Below, one piece after another: positions 43,374-53,175 of a stretch of 64,000 bases of DNA. Every line of letters starts with the position of its first letter. Position 1 is the first letter of the stretch. A program made the translations under genes and the position numbers. The stretch comes from JANNSX01 sp963741525 (GTDB lineage Bacteria; Pseudomonadota; Alphaproteobacteria; Rhizobiales; Hyphomicrobiaceae). The DNA is taken from NCBI GenBank assembly GCA_963741525.1, contig CAVUIW010000005.1, positions 186,001 to 250,000 of the forward strand, written 5' to 3'. The notes under the pieces are model-generated. The model did no database searches. It worked only from the letters and a program-made list of their open reading frames with translations, and had not been told where the DNA came from.

Positions 43374-44720
43374 TTAATTCAACGCCACCAGCTCCGCGTC
43401 ATCCCTGAGCACATACATCCGCCCATCCGCCACGATCGGCTGGACGAACACCTTGCCGCCGAGATCGCGCTCGGATGAAACCTTGCCGGTCGTCGCGTCG
43501 ACGCCCGCCAATTTCCCCTTCGACGACGCGGCCCAGAGCCGGCCGCCGGCCAGCACCGGACCGCTCCAGACGCCCTCGCCCGGCAGCTTCGTCGCCCAGC
43601 GGACTTCTCCCGTCGCCCGGTTCAAAGCCACGAGCTTGCCGGCCGTATCGACCACATAAACCGCATCGCCCGCGACCCACGGCGTCTCGATGCCGGCGAT
43701 GGAGACCGACCAGACGCGCTCGCCGGTTCCGGACGCGGTTGCGATCATGCGGCCGCCGTGGCCGACCGCGTAGACGACGCCGTCGGCGATGGCGGGGCGG
43801 CTCGGATCGTTCATGCCGGCGACGGAAGAGGAGGCAGCACTCTGCCCCAGCTGATCCGACCAGACGGGATCGCCGGTGTCGGCGCGGAAGGCCATGACAT
43901 CGCCCGAGGGGAAGGTGACGACGACCTCGTCGCCGGCGACCGCCGGGCTGACGTTGTTCAGCATGCTCGCCTGCTGCGGCACGCCGCGATAGCTCCAGAT
44001 CTCGGTGCCGTCCTCGGCATTCAAGCAGAACAGCCGGCCCTCGATCGTCACCGCATAGACGCGGCCATCCGCGATCGTGGGCGAAGCGCGCGCCGGAGAC
44101 CCCAGCGCCTTCTCCCAGAGCCTGTTGCCGTTGGAAGCGTCGAGCGCCACCGCCATGCCGAAGCCAGTGGTTGCGATGAGCCGCCCGCCGTCGGCCGCGA
44201 TCCCGCCGCCGAAGCCTTCGTCGTCGCTCTCACTTTCCGGCACCAGGCTCGCCGACCAGACGCGGCTGCCGCCGGACGCCGAGAAGGCCGAGACGGTGGA
44301 GGCCGCATCGAGCACGTAGATGCGGCCCTGATGCATGATCGGGTTGGCGGTGAGCTTGGTGTCGGAGTTGGAGCCGGTGCCGGCATCCGTCGACCAGAGT
44401 GTGCGCAGTGAGCCCTCGAGCGCCAGATGACCCGGCGCGTTGGAGGCGATGCCGCCCGGCTGGCTCCACTCGAGATTGGGGAGGGACGCCGGCACGGCGA
44501 CGGACGCCGTCTCCGAGGATTCCAGATTGGTCTCGAGGCTATCCTGCGCGGCGAGCACCGCGACGCGCTTGCCCGGCAGCGGCGTCTCCTTCTCGGCGAA
44601 GGGGTTGAGCCCGGAGAGGCTCGGCAGGCTCGGGCCCCCACCATCCGAGGAGCAGCCGGCGCCAAGCAACCCCGCCACCACTGCCGCCATCAGACCGAGC
44701 CGGGACGGTGAGCCGTGCAT
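43374..44720 (-). CDS. bamB: Outer-membrane assembly lipoprotein BamB (PQQ-like beta-propeller)
   Basis: 448 aa, start ATG 44720. A signal peptide with lipobox-like GLLGAGC places the lipidated Cys at residue 23. The mature part holds repeated WD-like PQQ blades: GRIYVLDAASTVSAFSASGG, GRLIATTGFGMAVALDASNG, GRVYAVTIEGRLFCLNAEDG, VVVTFPSGDVMAFRADTGDP, ending GRMYVLRDDAELVAL. BamB is the propeller subunit of the BAM complex. It follows the YfgM-like gene by 11 bases, the usual gene order in alphaproteobacteria. Length is somewhat above enteric BamB (392). Confidence 0.88.
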   Translation of the reverse strand: MHGSPSRLGLMAAVVAGLLGAGCSSDGGGPSLPSLSGLNPFAEKETPLPGKRVAVLAAQDSLETNLESSETASVAVPASLPNLEWSQPGGIASNAPGHLALEGSLRTLWSTDAGTGSNSDTKLTANPIMHQGRIYVLDAASTVSAFSASGGSRVWSASLVPESESDDEGFGGGIAADGGRLIATTGFGMAVALDASNGNRLWEKALGSPARASPTIADGRVYAVTIEGRLFCLNAEDGTEIWSYRGVPQQASMLNNVSPAVAGDEVVVTFPSGDVMAFRADTGDPVWSDQLGQSAASSSVAGMNDPSRPAIADGVVYAVGHGGRMIATASGTGERVWSVSIAGIETPWVAGDAVYVVDTAGKLVALNRATGEVRWATKLPGEGVWSGPVLAGGRLWAASSKGKLAGVDATTGKVSSERDLGGKVFVQPIVADGRMYVLRDDAELVALN

Positions 44721-44731
44721 CTTTCAGATCC

Positions 44732-45412
44732 TCAGTTCGTCGCCGAGGCGGGCTTGGCCGTATCGGCGGCAATCAGCGTCATCATCATCTCGGCCCGTTG
44801 GCGCAGGCCCTGCGGCACGCCCGGATTGGCGAGCAGCATCGTGAAGGCCTTGCTCGCCTCCTCGCTATTGCCGGCCTTGTAGGCGGCGAGCCCCAACAGC
44901 TCCTGGGCCGTCAAACGCCAGGGCTGGCCCTCGGCCAGCAAAGGGGTGAGCCGATTCTGCATCTCGGTAAAGCCGGCCTCATCGAGCCTGAGTTCGGCGG
45001 CGCGCAGTTGTGCAAAACCGCGGAGCATCGGATCGGCGGCCGCATCGTCGGCGACACCCTGGTACTGCGCGAGCGCCTCGACCTTCTTGCCGGCCTTGGC
45101 GGACCCGGCGGCGAGGCTCAGGCGGCCGAGCGTCTGGTAGCCGGCGGGAGTGTCCTTGACGAGCGCCTCGAGCGCGGTCGCGGCCTCGTCGGCCTTGCCG
45201 TCGCGCATGAGTTGCATCGCGCCCTCGTAGCGGGCCCCGGCCGTGTCGGCGCGGCTCTTCTGCCAGTATTGCCAGCCCTGATAACCAGCGACACCCAGGA
45301 TGATCGCGAAGGCCCCGGCGACAACGAAGTTGCCGTATTGCTTCCACAGCGCCTCGTAGCGCTCGCGGCGAAGGTCCTCTTCGACCTCGCGGATGATATC
45401 GCCGTCAGACAT
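44732..45412 (-). CDS. YfgM-like tetratricopeptide membrane protein
   Basis: 226 aa, start ATG 45412 (MSDGDIIREVEEDLRRERYEALWKQ in part). Short cytoplasmic N-terminus, one membrane helix (NFVVAGAFAIILGVAGYQGW, about residues 28-47), then TPR-like helical repeats in the periplasm. In enterics YfgM sits beside BamB and the SecYEG chaperone network; the same genetic neighbourhood is seen here. It should act in envelope protein folding. Coupled to bamB. Confidence 0.8.
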   Translation of the reverse strand: MSDGDIIREVEEDLRRERYEALWKQYGNFVVAGAFAIILGVAGYQGWQYWQKSRADTAGARYEGAMQLMRDGKADEAATALEALVKDTPAGYQTLGRLSLAAGSAKAGKKVEALAQYQGVADDAAADPMLRGFAQLRAAELRLDEAGFTEMQNRLTPLLAEGQPWRLTAQELLGLAAYKAGNSEEASKAFTMLLANPGVPQGLRQRAEMMMTLIAADTAKPASATN

Positions 45413-45620
45413 CGTGCCTCGCTCTATTTTTCTTCGGCGAACCGGGTCGGCCCATCGACAGAGAACTACTCCATGCTCGGTCGCATGTCCCACGTCGAAC
45501 CGGGAACCACTTCGCCTGGACATACTCCAGCCGGCGATTTGCCGGCGGGCCTTGATAGCGTGGACGCTTCACGGAGGCAAAGCGCGGCCGATATGGCCGC
45601 AAGCCCTTCCCCCAAACCTA

Positions 45621-46487
45621 TCACGTGACGATGGTTTTCGGCTTTTTTGGGGTTGGCGGGGGGGCGGCCTCGTCCTTCATGCCGTAGCTGTGCTCATCCG
45701 CCGGGAAGGTCCGGGCCCGGACCTCGCCCGCATAACCCTCGATCGCCCGCCGGATGCTCTCGCCGACCGAGCCGAACTCCTTGACGAATTTGGGCACCCG
45801 TGGCGAGAGGCCGAGCATGTCCTCCATGACGAGGATCTGCCCATCACAAGCCGCCGATGCGCCGATGCCAATGGTCGGGATCGGGCAGGCTTTGGTGATC
45901 CGCTCCGCAAGGGGCGCGGCGATGGCCTCCAGCACCACGGCAAAGGCGCCGGCCTCCGCGGCGATCCGGGCGTCCTCCTCGATAGCGGCCCATTGATCGC
46001 GCGTGCGGCCTTGCGTCTTGAAGCCGCCGAGCACGTTGATCGACTGGGGCGTGAGCCCGATATGCGCCATCACCGGGATCCCACGCTCGACGAGATAGTG
46101 GATGGTCTCGCCCATGCGCTTACCCCCCTCGAGCTTTATCGCGCCACAGTCCGTCTCCTTCATGACGCGCGCCGCATTGCGGAAGGCGACCGAGGGGCTC
46201 TCCTCATAGGTGCCGAACGGCATGTCGACGACGACGAGCGCGTGTTTTGCGCCACGCATGACCGCGCGCCCGTGCATGATCATCAGCTCGAGCGGCACGG
46301 GAACGGTACTCTCGTAACCGTGCATGACCATGCCGAGGCTGTCGCCGACAAGCAGGAAGTCGACATAGGGGTCGGCGATGCGGGCCGTGTGCGCGTGATA
46401 GGCGGTGAGCGCGACGATGGCGTCACCGCCTTTGCGCTCGCGGATATCAAAGGACGTGATGCGTTTGGTCTGGGCTTGAGCGGACAT
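45621..46487 (-). CDS. panB: 3-methyl-2-oxobutanoate hydroxymethyltransferase (pantothenate synthesis)
   Basis: 288 aa, start ATG 46487. TIM-barrel enzyme transferring a hydroxymethyl group from methylene-tetrahydrofolate to 2-oxoisovalerate. Conserved: IVALTAYHAHTARIAD, FLLVGDSLGMVMHGYESTVPV (metal Asp near residue 45), VVVDMPFGTYEES (Asp near 87), AIKLEGG, MAHIGLTPQS, TIGIGASAACDGQILVMEDMLG. The C-terminal tail (PPPTPKKPKTIVT) is Pro/Lys-rich. A 208-bp gap separates it from the YfgM-like gene. No panC is in the window. Confidence 0.93.
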   Translation of the reverse strand: MSAQAQTKRITSFDIRERKGGDAIVALTAYHAHTARIADPYVDFLLVGDSLGMVMHGYESTVPVPLELMIMHGRAVMRGAKHALVVVDMPFGTYEESPSVAFRNAARVMKETDCGAIKLEGGKRMGETIHYLVERGIPVMAHIGLTPQSINVLGGFKTQGRTRDQWAAIEEDARIAAEAGAFAVVLEAIAAPLAERITKACPIPTIGIGASAACDGQILVMEDMLGLSPRVPKFVKEFGSVGESIRRAIEGYAGEVRARTFPADEHSYGMKDEAAPPPTPKKPKTIVT

Positions 46488-46595
46488 GGGGGTCTCGCGG
46501 GATTGATGTGTCGGGCCAGAGTTTGCGGGAGGGACGCGCCGAAGTAAATGACGGCTGGGACCCGTGTGCGTCTCGATTTGGGCGGGCTGGCTCCC

Positions 46596-47087
46596 TTAGG
46601 GAAGTTTTGGCCGCGTCCAGGGCCGGCCTTCCTCGGTAACCGCGACAGCATCGCCCAGAGCGATCTCGCCGCCTTCCACGATGCGACCCGCGATGCCGCC
46701 GCGCCAATCGGGCGCAAGCGCGCGCATGAGGTCGGGATGCGCCTCCAGCATTCGCGTACAGGGAAAGACCGGCTTCGTTACCTCGATGCGAACAGTACCA
46801 ATCACGAGGATCGCGCCCGAGGCCGCCGGCAGCTCGAGGCCTTCGGTGAGTAAATTTGCACGACGTGCCGTCCAAGGGAGATCGGTTGAACCTTTCGCCG
46901 AATCGAGATCGGCCAACGCCGCCTGCCAGTCCTCCAGCGCGAGCAGCGTCACCTGCCGGGTCTTGAGCTTAGCCCCTTTGTGATCGCCCTCGATCCCGCT
47001 CTCGGGCGTAACGGCGGCGCGTTCGACAAGTTGCATCGGCCGCCGCCGCGCGCTGCGAACGGCGATGCCGATGAGGCGGCCCGTCAC
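46596..47087 (-). CDS. MOSC-domain protein
   Basis: 163 aa, start ATG 47087, overlapping the NnrU stop by 4 bases. MOSC domain with IEGDHKGAKLKTRQVTLLALEDW near residue 32 and the conserved Cys in KPVFPCTRML near 110. MOSC proteins bind molybdenum cofactor sulfur or act on N-hydroxylated substrates (YiiM type). Cotranscription with nnrU is notable, because NnrU is linked to nitrogen-oxide metabolism and Moco enzymes are common there. Confidence 0.82.
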   Translation of the reverse strand: MTGRLIGIAVRSARRRPMQLVERAAVTPESGIEGDHKGAKLKTRQVTLLALEDWQAALADLDSAKGSTDLPWTARRANLLTEGLELPAASGAILVIGTVRIEVTKPVFPCTRMLEAHPDLMRALAPDWRGGIAGRIVEGGEIALGDAVAVTEEGRPWTRPKLP

Positions 47088-47677
47088 GATGGGATGTCGA
47101 CCATCGGCGATATCAGCGGCACGCCGATGAGCGCCCCGTGCCCCCAGAGCAGCATCGCCACATATGCGGCCAAACCCACCACCACGACGGCGATGTCTCC
47201 ACCAAGCGAGCCCTTGGCGTCGCCGAGCGGCCCCATCGCGCCGCGCCGCTTGACCGAGATGCGGTCATAGACGGCCCACATCAGGAAGCCGCCGAACAGC
47301 AGGAAGGACGCGCCGTCGCCATTGGCGATGAGATGCGCCAGCGCCCAGGTCTTCACCGCCGTGAGCATCGGATGTTTGAGCTTGTCGCGGATGCGCGAGG
47401 GGATGTAGGCCGCCGCCAGCATGATGAAGGCGAACAGCATCAGCAGCATCGCCAAGTGGCGCGTCCACTCGGGCGGCGTGAAGAGCTCTGGCGCGACGAG
47501 CCGCGCCTCGCCATAGCCCCGCACGATCAGATAGAGCGCGCCGAAGGAGACGAGCGCGAAGGCGATCTTGTACTGCGCCTCGCCCATGCCGGCGATGAGC
47601 CGGTGCCTGAACGTCTGGTAGACGGGGATCAGGTGGACGAGAAAGAAGATCGCGAGGCCGGCGAGCAGAAGTCCCAT
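47084..47677 (-). CDS. NnrU-family membrane protein
   Basis: 197 aa, start ATG 47677 (MGLLLAGLAIFFLVHLIPVY). About six transmembrane helices; FFLVHLIPVYQTFRHRLIAGMGEAQYKI (split), MLLMLFAFIMLAAAY, HPMLTAVKTWALAHLIANGD and the last helix match NnrU/isoprenoid-cyclase-like methyltransferase folds. NnrU is required for nitric-oxide or nitrite reductase expression in Rhodobacter; no denitrification gene is visible here, so its role in this organism is open. Confidence 0.83.
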   Translation of the reverse strand: MGLLLAGLAIFFLVHLIPVYQTFRHRLIAGMGEAQYKIAFALVSFGALYLIVRGYGEARLVAPELFTPPEWTRHLAMLLMLFAFIMLAAAYIPSRIRDKLKHPMLTAVKTWALAHLIANGDGASFLLFGGFLMWAVYDRISVKRRGAMGPLGDAKGSLGGDIAVVVVGLAAYVAMLLWGHGALIGVPLISPMVDIPS

Positions 47678-47770
47678 GGGCGGCAATCCTTGGTCGGTGA
47701 GCGATATGAATTGTATCACGAGGGCGTATGTTTGGCCCAGCCGCCGGATTGAGAGGCCCACGCGCAAAAC

Positions 47771-47792
47771 CGCCGCCCGTTGCCGGGCGGCG
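47771..47792 (-). terminator. Rho-independent terminator for aqpZ
   Basis: CGCCGCCCG-TTGC-CGGGCGGCG is a perfect 9-bp stem. Read on the minus strand it is followed by GTTTTGCG. It lies about 30 bases past the aqpZ stop. Confidence 0.7.
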
Positions 47793-47821
47793 GCAAGTGC
47801 TGTCTACAGGAGACGGACGCG

Positions 47822-48517
47822 CTACTTGTTCTCGTCCGACAGCAGCGCCTTGTAAATGATGGCGCCGATGATGGCGCCCGCGATGGGCGCGAACCAGAAC
47901 AGCCAGAGCTGCACCATGTGATCTCCGCCCGCGAAGATCGCCTGGCTCGTCGAGCGGGCCGGGTTGACGGAGGTGTTGGTGATCGGGATGGAGATCAGGT
48001 GGATGAGCGTCAATCCAAGGCCGATGGCGATCGGCGCGAAGCCGGCCGGTGCGCGTGAATCGGTCGCCCCCATGATGATGATCAGGAACGCCGCCGTCAG
48101 CACGACCTCGGCGATCATCGCCGACATCAGCGAGAACTTGCCGGGCGAGAGATCGCCATAGCCGTTGGAGGCGAAGCCGCCGAGGCCGGCGTAGTCAGCC
48201 TTGCCGGCGAGGATGAGATAAAGCATCAAGGCGGCGGCGATCGCGCCGGCGAGCTGCGCGATGATGTAGGGAATGACCTCGCCCCAGGTGAAGCGGCCGC
48301 CGAAGGCGAGACCGATCGAGACGGCTGGATTGAAGTGGCCGCCCGAAACGGGTCCGACCGCATAGGCCATGGTGAGGACCGTCAGGCCGAAGGCGAGCGA
48401 GACGCCCGTGAAGCCGATGCCCAGTCCGGGATAGGCCGCCGCGAAGACCGCGCTGCCGCAGCCTCCGAAGACGAGCCAGAACGTGCCGAATGCCTCGGCG
48501 GCTAATCTGCGAATCAT
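47822..48517 (-). CDS. aqpZ: Aquaporin Z (MIP family)
   Basis: 231 aa, start ATG 48517 (MIRRLAAEAFGTFWLVFGGCGSAV). Six membrane helices and two half-helices with NPA boxes: GGHFNPAVSIG near residue 64 and SVNPARS near 187. Residues expected in water-selective aquaporins are visible (His at the selectivity filter after IHLISIPI, Arg after the second NPA). Transports water, not glycerol, by these residues. Monocistronic, with a clear terminator. Confidence 0.92.
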   Translation of the reverse strand: MIRRLAAEAFGTFWLVFGGCGSAVFAAAYPGLGIGFTGVSLAFGLTVLTMAYAVGPVSGGHFNPAVSIGLAFGGRFTWGEVIPYIIAQLAGAIAAALMLYLILAGKADYAGLGGFASNGYGDLSPGKFSLMSAMIAEVVLTAAFLIIIMGATDSRAPAGFAPIAIGLGLTLIHLISIPITNTSVNPARSTSQAIFAGGDHMVQLWLFWFAPIAGAIIGAIIYKALLSDENK

Positions 48518-48700
48518 GGTGTCCACCCTCGTGTTGGTTGTCGTCCAATTGCGCTGCAACGCCACCGCTACGGACTGAAGCACCGAATCAAACGGTAAGT
48601 TGCGCGAGCTTACCGGTAACGGCAGCGTAATGGCCATCACTGCGTAACAGGAGGATGTCGGGGAGGCCGCGGCGGCGCCGGATCGGACGAGCCCGGCCCC

Positions 48701-49865
48701 TCACACCTCGAACAGCAGTCTCGGGGCGCGCCCCAGCGCCTCGCCGCCCGAAGTCGTCACGCGGAAAGTCTCGCTGATGACGTAGCCGAAATCCTCCTCG
48801 AGCCAGTTTCCGAGCATCAGGTGGAAGGTCATGTTCGGCTCGAGCACCGTCGGGATCGCCCGATTTGAGGCTCGCGCTCACTTCGGTCCAGTTGATGCCG
48901 ATGGCATAGCCGCAGCGGGATTCTTTGTCGACCCCGTGCCTGCCCGCCTCGGCGTAGAAGCGCGTCGGCAACCTGGCCTGCCGTGTTGCCCACCCGCGCG
49001 GCGGCGAGCGCCGCTTCGAGACCAGCGACCTCGGCCGCGTGGATGCGCTTCAGCCGATCGGAGGGTTTGCCGAGGGTAACCGTCCGCATGAGGGCCGCCG
49101 ATGTAGCCGTGCCTCACCCCACCAAGCTCGATATTGACATGGGTGTCCGCGCGGAAGGCCTCGTCCGCCCAGGTGATGTGCGAGGTGCCGGAGCGCGGTC
49201 CGGCGCAAATGGCCAGATGCGCAACGTTCGTGCCCGCCTTGCCATTCGCGCCGCGGGCGAGCTGGGCGTAGATTTCGGCCGCCGCGTCCGCCTCCCGCAC
49301 GCCTGGCTTGATGACCTCGATGGCGCGCAGCATGGCGGCATCCGCGATTGCCGCCGCCTCGCGCATGACATCGATTTCCAAGTCCGATTTCACCAGCCGG
49401 AGCCAGGTGATCAAGCCGGTGCAATCGTCGGCCTTGAGCTTCGCCGAGAGCTGGTTGATCGCCGCATGGGAGATACTGCCGAATTCAAGCCCGATCCTGC
49501 CCTTGGTCGCGCCCGTCTCCGCCAGATGCTCGACGATGACATCGAAGCCGTTGCGGGTCGTGTTCGCGACAAGGTCTTCCGGATATCCGAGCACACGGCC
49601 GCGATCGAGAAAGGTCTGATAGATCGCCGCTGGCGCATCCATCTTGCGCACGATGAAGAAGGGCTCCTCCTCTTCGAGATCGACGATGAGCCCCTGCGGC
49701 ACGTAGGCCGAAAGCGCGGTGTAGCCGGTGAGGTAGGTGATGTTGGCCGGATCGTTGACGAGAAGCGCGCGAATGTCGCGGCGCGTCATCGCGGCTTTCA
49801 CGTTGGCGAGGCGGCGGAGATACTCGGTGCGGGGAAAGGCTTGCGGGCCGCGGGTCGATGGGCAT
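48701..49865 (-). pseudogene. M24-family metallopeptidase (Xaa-Pro aminopeptidase/ectoine hydrolase-like), frameshifted
   Basis: About 387 aa when repaired. The start is ATG 49865 (MPIDPR), then a one-base insertion near 49852 leads to PQAFPRTEYLRRLANVKAAM. The middle 250 codons are continuous (LVNDPANITYLTGYTALSAYVPQ, GTSHITWADEAFRADTHVNIELGGVRHGYIGG). Further insertions near 49093, 48960 and 48852 separate LMRTVTLGKPSDRLKRIHA, AGRHGVDKESRCGYAIGINWTE and VLEPNMTFHLMLGNWLEED...ISETFRV, ending FEV-stop at 48701. The metal-ligand His is in CGYAIGINW context and Glu in MTFHLMLG/ISETF. Related to DoeA-type and other dipeptidases. Each break is one extra base in a short run. Confidence 0.75.
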
Positions 49866-50097
49866 GGTGGGGGCTCCGGGGTTTGAGCGGAGGGTAGCAT
49901 GTGTGCAGCCGTCGCGGCGATGGCCGAATGACCACGGCGAAGCGGCGTCCATTCCGGCGAGTTGGGACATGACGCGGGCGGCGACAGGACCCGATACTGT
50001 GAGGCCAGCCCCACCTTCTCGTGCGCCGCATGTTCGCCGACGACGCCGAGCTGCGCCTTCAGTGTCGCGAGTTCAGGACCGTACGCCTTGTTATCGA

Positions 50098-50284
50098 CGC
50101 CCCACCGGGGCGTTGGATTGTAGCCACAGGCGAAGCGAAGCGGAACTCGTGGACTCTAACGCAGGTGTTCTGGATCGCCCCGGTGGGGCGAAGGACACCT
50201 CTGCCCCTCCGGGGCAGTCAGGAAAGGAGACTAACGCTTCCACGGGTTTCACCCGTGGCTACATTCCACGGCCCCGTTGGGGCC
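50098..50284. repeat. Array of five short GC-rich hairpins
   Basis: Five perfect small palindromes occur in 187 bp: CGCCCCACCGGGGCG (50098-50112), CGCCCCGGTGGGGCG (50176-50190, the exact reverse complement of the first), TGCCCCTCCGGGGCA (50202-50216), CCACGGGTTTCACCCGTGG (50240-50258) and GGCCCCGTTGGGGCC (50270-50284). A degraded relative of the fourth lies between the first two (near 50121-50152). The region 49866-50378 contains no gene. Similar hairpin families are dispersed in many bacterial genomes as REP-like or transposon-derived repeats. Confidence 0.7.
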
Positions 50285-50378
50285 GAGGTGACGCCAGCGG
50301 AGCCGCCTGGAGGTTTGACATGCAGACGACTTGTCCCTTCGCAATGGGCGCCGGATGGAGTGTCTGCGGCCTCAGCCC

Positions 50379-51790
<1,412 letters not shown>

Positions 51791-51794
<4 letters not shown>

Positions 51795-52903
51795 CGGCTC
51801 TCCCCTCCAATCGGCAGCGCGATGCGGAACATGGTGCGGCCGGGCTCCTGGTCGAGTTCGACGATGCCGCCGTGCTCTTCGATGATCTTGGCGACGAGGG
51901 CGAGACCGAGCCCGCTGCCGCCGCTCTTGGCGGTGACGAAGGGATCGAAGATGTGGGGCCTGAGACTCTCGGGCACGCCGGGACCGTTGTCCTCAATGGT
52001 GATGGCGAGCGGCAGGCTTTCGCGCATGCCGCTCGCGGCGCCGCGATGATGCAGGCCGGGGCGGAAGGATGTTTGCAGGACGATCCGCGCATCGCTTGCG
52101 TTGGCCACGGCTTCGGCGGCATTCTTGACGAGATTGAGCAGAGCCTGGATCAGCCGGTCGCGGTTGCCGGGAATGCCGGGCAGCGAGGGATCGTAGCGCT
52201 CGACGATGGGCACGCCCTTCGCGAACCCCGCGCCTGCGAGCGTGCGAACATGCTCCAGCACCTCATGGATGTTGACGGGCTCGCGCGCGGTCACATCGTC
52301 CGCGCCAAAATCCTGCATGCGATCGACGAGGCGGCAGATCCGATCCGTCTCGGCGCAGATGAGGCCGGTCAACGCGCGCCCCTCCTCGCTCGCATCGGCC
52401 TCGAGCAGCTGCGCCGCGCCGCGAATGCCGGAGAGCGGGTTCTTGATCTCGTGCGCGAGGACGGCAGAAAGGCCGGAGAGGGCGCGCGCGGCGGAGCGAT
52501 GTGTCATCTGCCGCTCCATCATGGTGGCGATCGAGCGCTCGATGAAGGTCACGAGCAGATGGCCGTCGTCCTCGCCCATCGGCGCGACCATGACATCGAC
52601 GCTAGGGTGCCGGCCGGCGATCGGCGTCGACAGGTCGAGGCCACGCGCGGTCGAGGGGCTGCGGCGCCGGCGCGCTTCATCGGCGAGCGCGATCAAGGGG
52701 CTGGCGACTGGGAGTAGCGCGCTCAATTTCTTACCGATCAGCCGCCGCCGGCTCGCCGCGAAGAAGGCCTCAGCGGCCACATTGGCCTCGGCGACTACGC
52801 CCTCCCGGTCGATCACGACGAGCGGATAGGGCAGTGCGGCAAGGATCGCGCTCGCCTCGACCGGAGCCGGCGCGACCGTTGCCGCTTTCCGGGCCGCGCT
52901 CAT
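51791..52903 (-). CDS. ntrB: Nitrogen regulation sensor kinase/phosphatase
   Basis: About 370 aa, start ATG 52903 (MSAARKAATVAPAPVEASAI); an alternative GTG 52924 lies inside the terminal repeat of the adjacent element. PAS domain about residues 20-130 (ILAALPYPLVVIDREGVVAEAN). HisKA with the phosphorylated His in LSAVLAHEIKNPLSGIRGAA near 150. HATPase with the N-box NLVKNAAEAV, DNGPGVP, and the G-box SGGSGLGLALV. Soluble, no membrane span. Controlled by PII in known systems. The gene is separated from dusB by a 265-bp inverted-repeat element. Confidence 0.94.
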
Positions 52904-52910
52904 GCGGTCA

Positions 52911-53175
52911 GTACCCACAATCACTGAAGGACGGTACGTCTGATCGCGGGTCCACGAGGCGATCCGGCAGGAGCGAAGCGAAGAGCGCAGCGGGGCTGCG
53001 GTCGAGCATCGCGACGAACCGGGCGCCCGCGGGCCGCGACCCGAAGGGCGAGCAAAAATGAGCGCTGGCGGCGTCGGCGCGCTCGACCGTAGTCCCAGCT
53101 ACGCTCATCGCGCGCCTCCTGGCCAGCGCACATTTTTGATCGTCATACGTGCCGTCCTTCAGTGATTGTGGGTAC
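52911..53175. mobile_element. MITE-like element with 29-bp terminal inverted repeats between dusB and ntrB
   Basis: The left terminus 52911-52939 and the reverse complement of the right terminus 53147-53175 are identical over 29 bases except one position (T versus C, 25th base); both begin GTACCCACAATCACTG. The interior has no transposase and contains an unbroken minus-strand frame of unknown meaning. The right terminus supplies the last codons of dusB (PTITEGRHV) and the left terminus touches the ntrB start region. No clear target duplication was found. The call rests on the inverted repeats; a second genomic copy is needed to prove mobility. Confidence 0.6.

Noticed and set aside
50098..50284. 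CRISPR-like array
   Set aside because: The palindromes differ in sequence and spacing, there are no equal-length spacers and no cas genes.
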